Shown here in pieces: positions 5,229 to 5,723 of a DNA stretch of 5,723 nucleotides. A program made the position numbers and the translations under genes. Within the stretch, counting starts at the first letter, position 1. Each line of letters starts with the position of its first letter. The DNA lies in assembly GCA_000435615.1 (NCBI GenBank), contig FR881948.1:1-5723 (forward strand), written 5' to 3'. The notes beneath the pieces are model-generated. The model was not told where the DNA came from. It searched no databases and saw only the letters and a list, made by a program, of their open reading frames with translations. The stretch comes from Firmicutes bacterium CAG:238 (GTDB lineage: Bacteria; Bacillota; Clostridia; Peptostreptococcales; Anaerovoracaceae).

Positions 5229-5257
5229 TTGCGTCGGCGGGCGGCATATGGTATACT
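5229..5257 (+). promoter_or_regulatory. Extended -10 promoter of hflX
   Basis: TTGCGT (5229-5234), a 17-bp spacer and TATACT (5252-5257) preceded by TGG give an extended -10 promoter. Transcription would start at about 5264-5265, which is the A of the hflX start codon. The -35 lies inside the outer edge of the GC-rich island. Confidence 0.65.
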
Positions 5258-5264
5258 CTAGACT

Positions 5265-5723
5265 ATGCTTAGATTTAACGAAAACAATGAAGTGATAAGA
5301 GAAGACGAATATAAGGCGATTTTAGTCGGACTTCAGAGAAACGAAGACATTTCCTATTCCATGGAGGAATTGAAAGGACTCGCGGAGGCTGCGAATGTGG
5401 AAGTTCTCGGGCAGATGATTCAGAACCTCGAACGACCGAATACTGCAACCTTAATCGGAAAAGGAAAAGTCGAAGAACTGGCTGAAATGGCAAAAAACAT
5501 GGAGGCGGATACCGTCATTTTCAACGATGAACTGACGGGGATGCAGCTCCGAAACCTGGAGGATGCGGTCGGAGTGCGCGTAATTGACCGAACGATTCTG
5601 ATACTGGATATTTTTGCAAGTCGTGCAACATCAAAGGAAGGCAAGCTGCAGGTCGAACTGGCGCAGCTTGCGTACAGGATGCCAAGACTTACGGGATTTG
5701 GAAAGTCGCTTTCCAGGCTCGGC
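5265..5723 (+). CDS. hflX: GTPase HflX, N-terminal part (cut by window end)
   Basis: The first 153 codons of HflX, a ribosome-associated GTPase that binds the large subunit and helps split or rescue stalled ribosomes under stress. The visible part is the HflX-specific N-terminal domain: NLERPNTATLIGKGKVEEL (54-72), then VIFNDELTGMQLRNLED (84-100), the VIDRTILILDIFASRA helix (107-121), and the EGKLQVELAQLAYRMPRLTG linker (125-144). The G domain (G1 and later motifs) lies beyond the window. The start at 5265 is the first possible one, because TAG at 5259-5261 closes the frame just upstream. There is no ribosome-binding site, and the promoter -10 ends only 7 bases before the ATG, so the message is probably leaderless. 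Confidence 0.95.
   Translation, partial: MLRFNENNEVIREDEYKAILVGLQRNEDISYSMEELKGLAEAANVEVLGQMIQNLERPNTATLIGKGKVEELAEMAKNMEADTVIFNDELTGMQLRNLEDAVGVRVIDRTILILDIFASRATSKEGKLQVELAQLAYRMPRLTGFGKSLSRLG

Larger units (their letters stand above)
4643..5245. other. 600-bp non-coding imperfect palindrome: GC-rich arms around an AT-richer core
   Basis: No plausible gene lies between yunB and hflX. The left island (4643-4793) and right island (5065-5245) are very GC-rich; the core (4794-5064) is much less so. The ends are exact inverted repeats, GCCGCCCG at 4643-4650 and CGGGCGGC at 5238-5245. The inner edges are a 13-bp inverted repeat with one G-U pair, TGCATAAAATGCC (4781-4793) against GGCGTTTTATGCA (5065-5077). 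Between them, inverted matches occur in the same order: CGTCTG (4763-4768) against CAGAC (5117-5121), AACCGG (4716-4721) against CCGGTT (5150-5155), and the CCTTGCGGGCC area (4671-4681) against GGCCGCAAGG (5169-5178). Some of these are expected by chance in GC-rich DNA. The region could be a large structured RNA, a palindromic mobile remnant, or both. Confidence 0.55.

Noticed and set aside
4643..5245. tmRNA, RNase P RNA or SRP RNA gene in the yunB-hflX gap
   Set aside because: None of the conserved sequence signatures of these RNAs that I know could be found on the strand read.
5062..5295. 77-codon + strand frame through the right GC island
   Set aside because: Composition is Arg/Pro/Ala-rich as expected for translated GC-rich non-coding DNA; no RBS; it runs through the hflX promoter and start.

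Overview
The window looks like a chromosomal segment from a Gram-positive, low-to-mid GC, Clostridia-like Firmicute. The grounds are strong AAGGAGG-type ribosome-binding sites, sigma-A style promoters, a tRNA-Glu with encoded CCA, a YunB sporulation-family gene, and an HflX of Firmicute type. The exact genus cannot be read from the sequence.

Layout, left to right, all genes on the + strand. A LysR-type regulator (68-997) is followed in the same frame by a start-less remnant of a small ribbon-helix-helix protein (998-1159). A small acidic protein with its own promoter, a palindrome and a strong RBS comes next (1260-1481), ending in a hairpin (1520-1545). Then comes gene debris: a response-regulator stub of only 28 codons (1572-1658), a 63-codon fragment without an RBS (1670-1861) and a 100-aa orphan protein (1918-2220). 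A radical SAM/SPASM enzyme (2336-3733) follows, with a 30-nt tandem repeat directly after its stop codon. A well-formed tRNA-Glu(CTC) unit has its own promoter and terminator (3815-3982). yunB (4008-4643) is next, and the 5' third of hflX (5265 to the window end) closes the window.

The most unusual part is the 600-bp gap between yunB and hflX. It has two very GC-rich islands around an AT-richer core. The outermost 8 bases are exact inverted repeats, and a 13-bp inverted repeat (one G-U) encloses the core. Several blocks in the two islands match as inverted repeats in the same order. Inside the core are a 15-bp and a 12-bp perfect hairpin, each followed by a T run, plus a 14-bp palindrome and repeated CTTTTCG/CGAAAAG arms. 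It could be a large structured RNA or a palindromic intergenic element. It does not look like protein-coding DNA.

The genes do not form one pathway: regulator, radical SAM enzyme, tRNA, sporulation factor and ribosome-associated GTPase appear to be separate transcription units. The stretch 998-2220 reads as an eroding accessory region. hflX appears to be transcribed from a promoter whose start point falls at its ATG, so it is probably a leaderless message.
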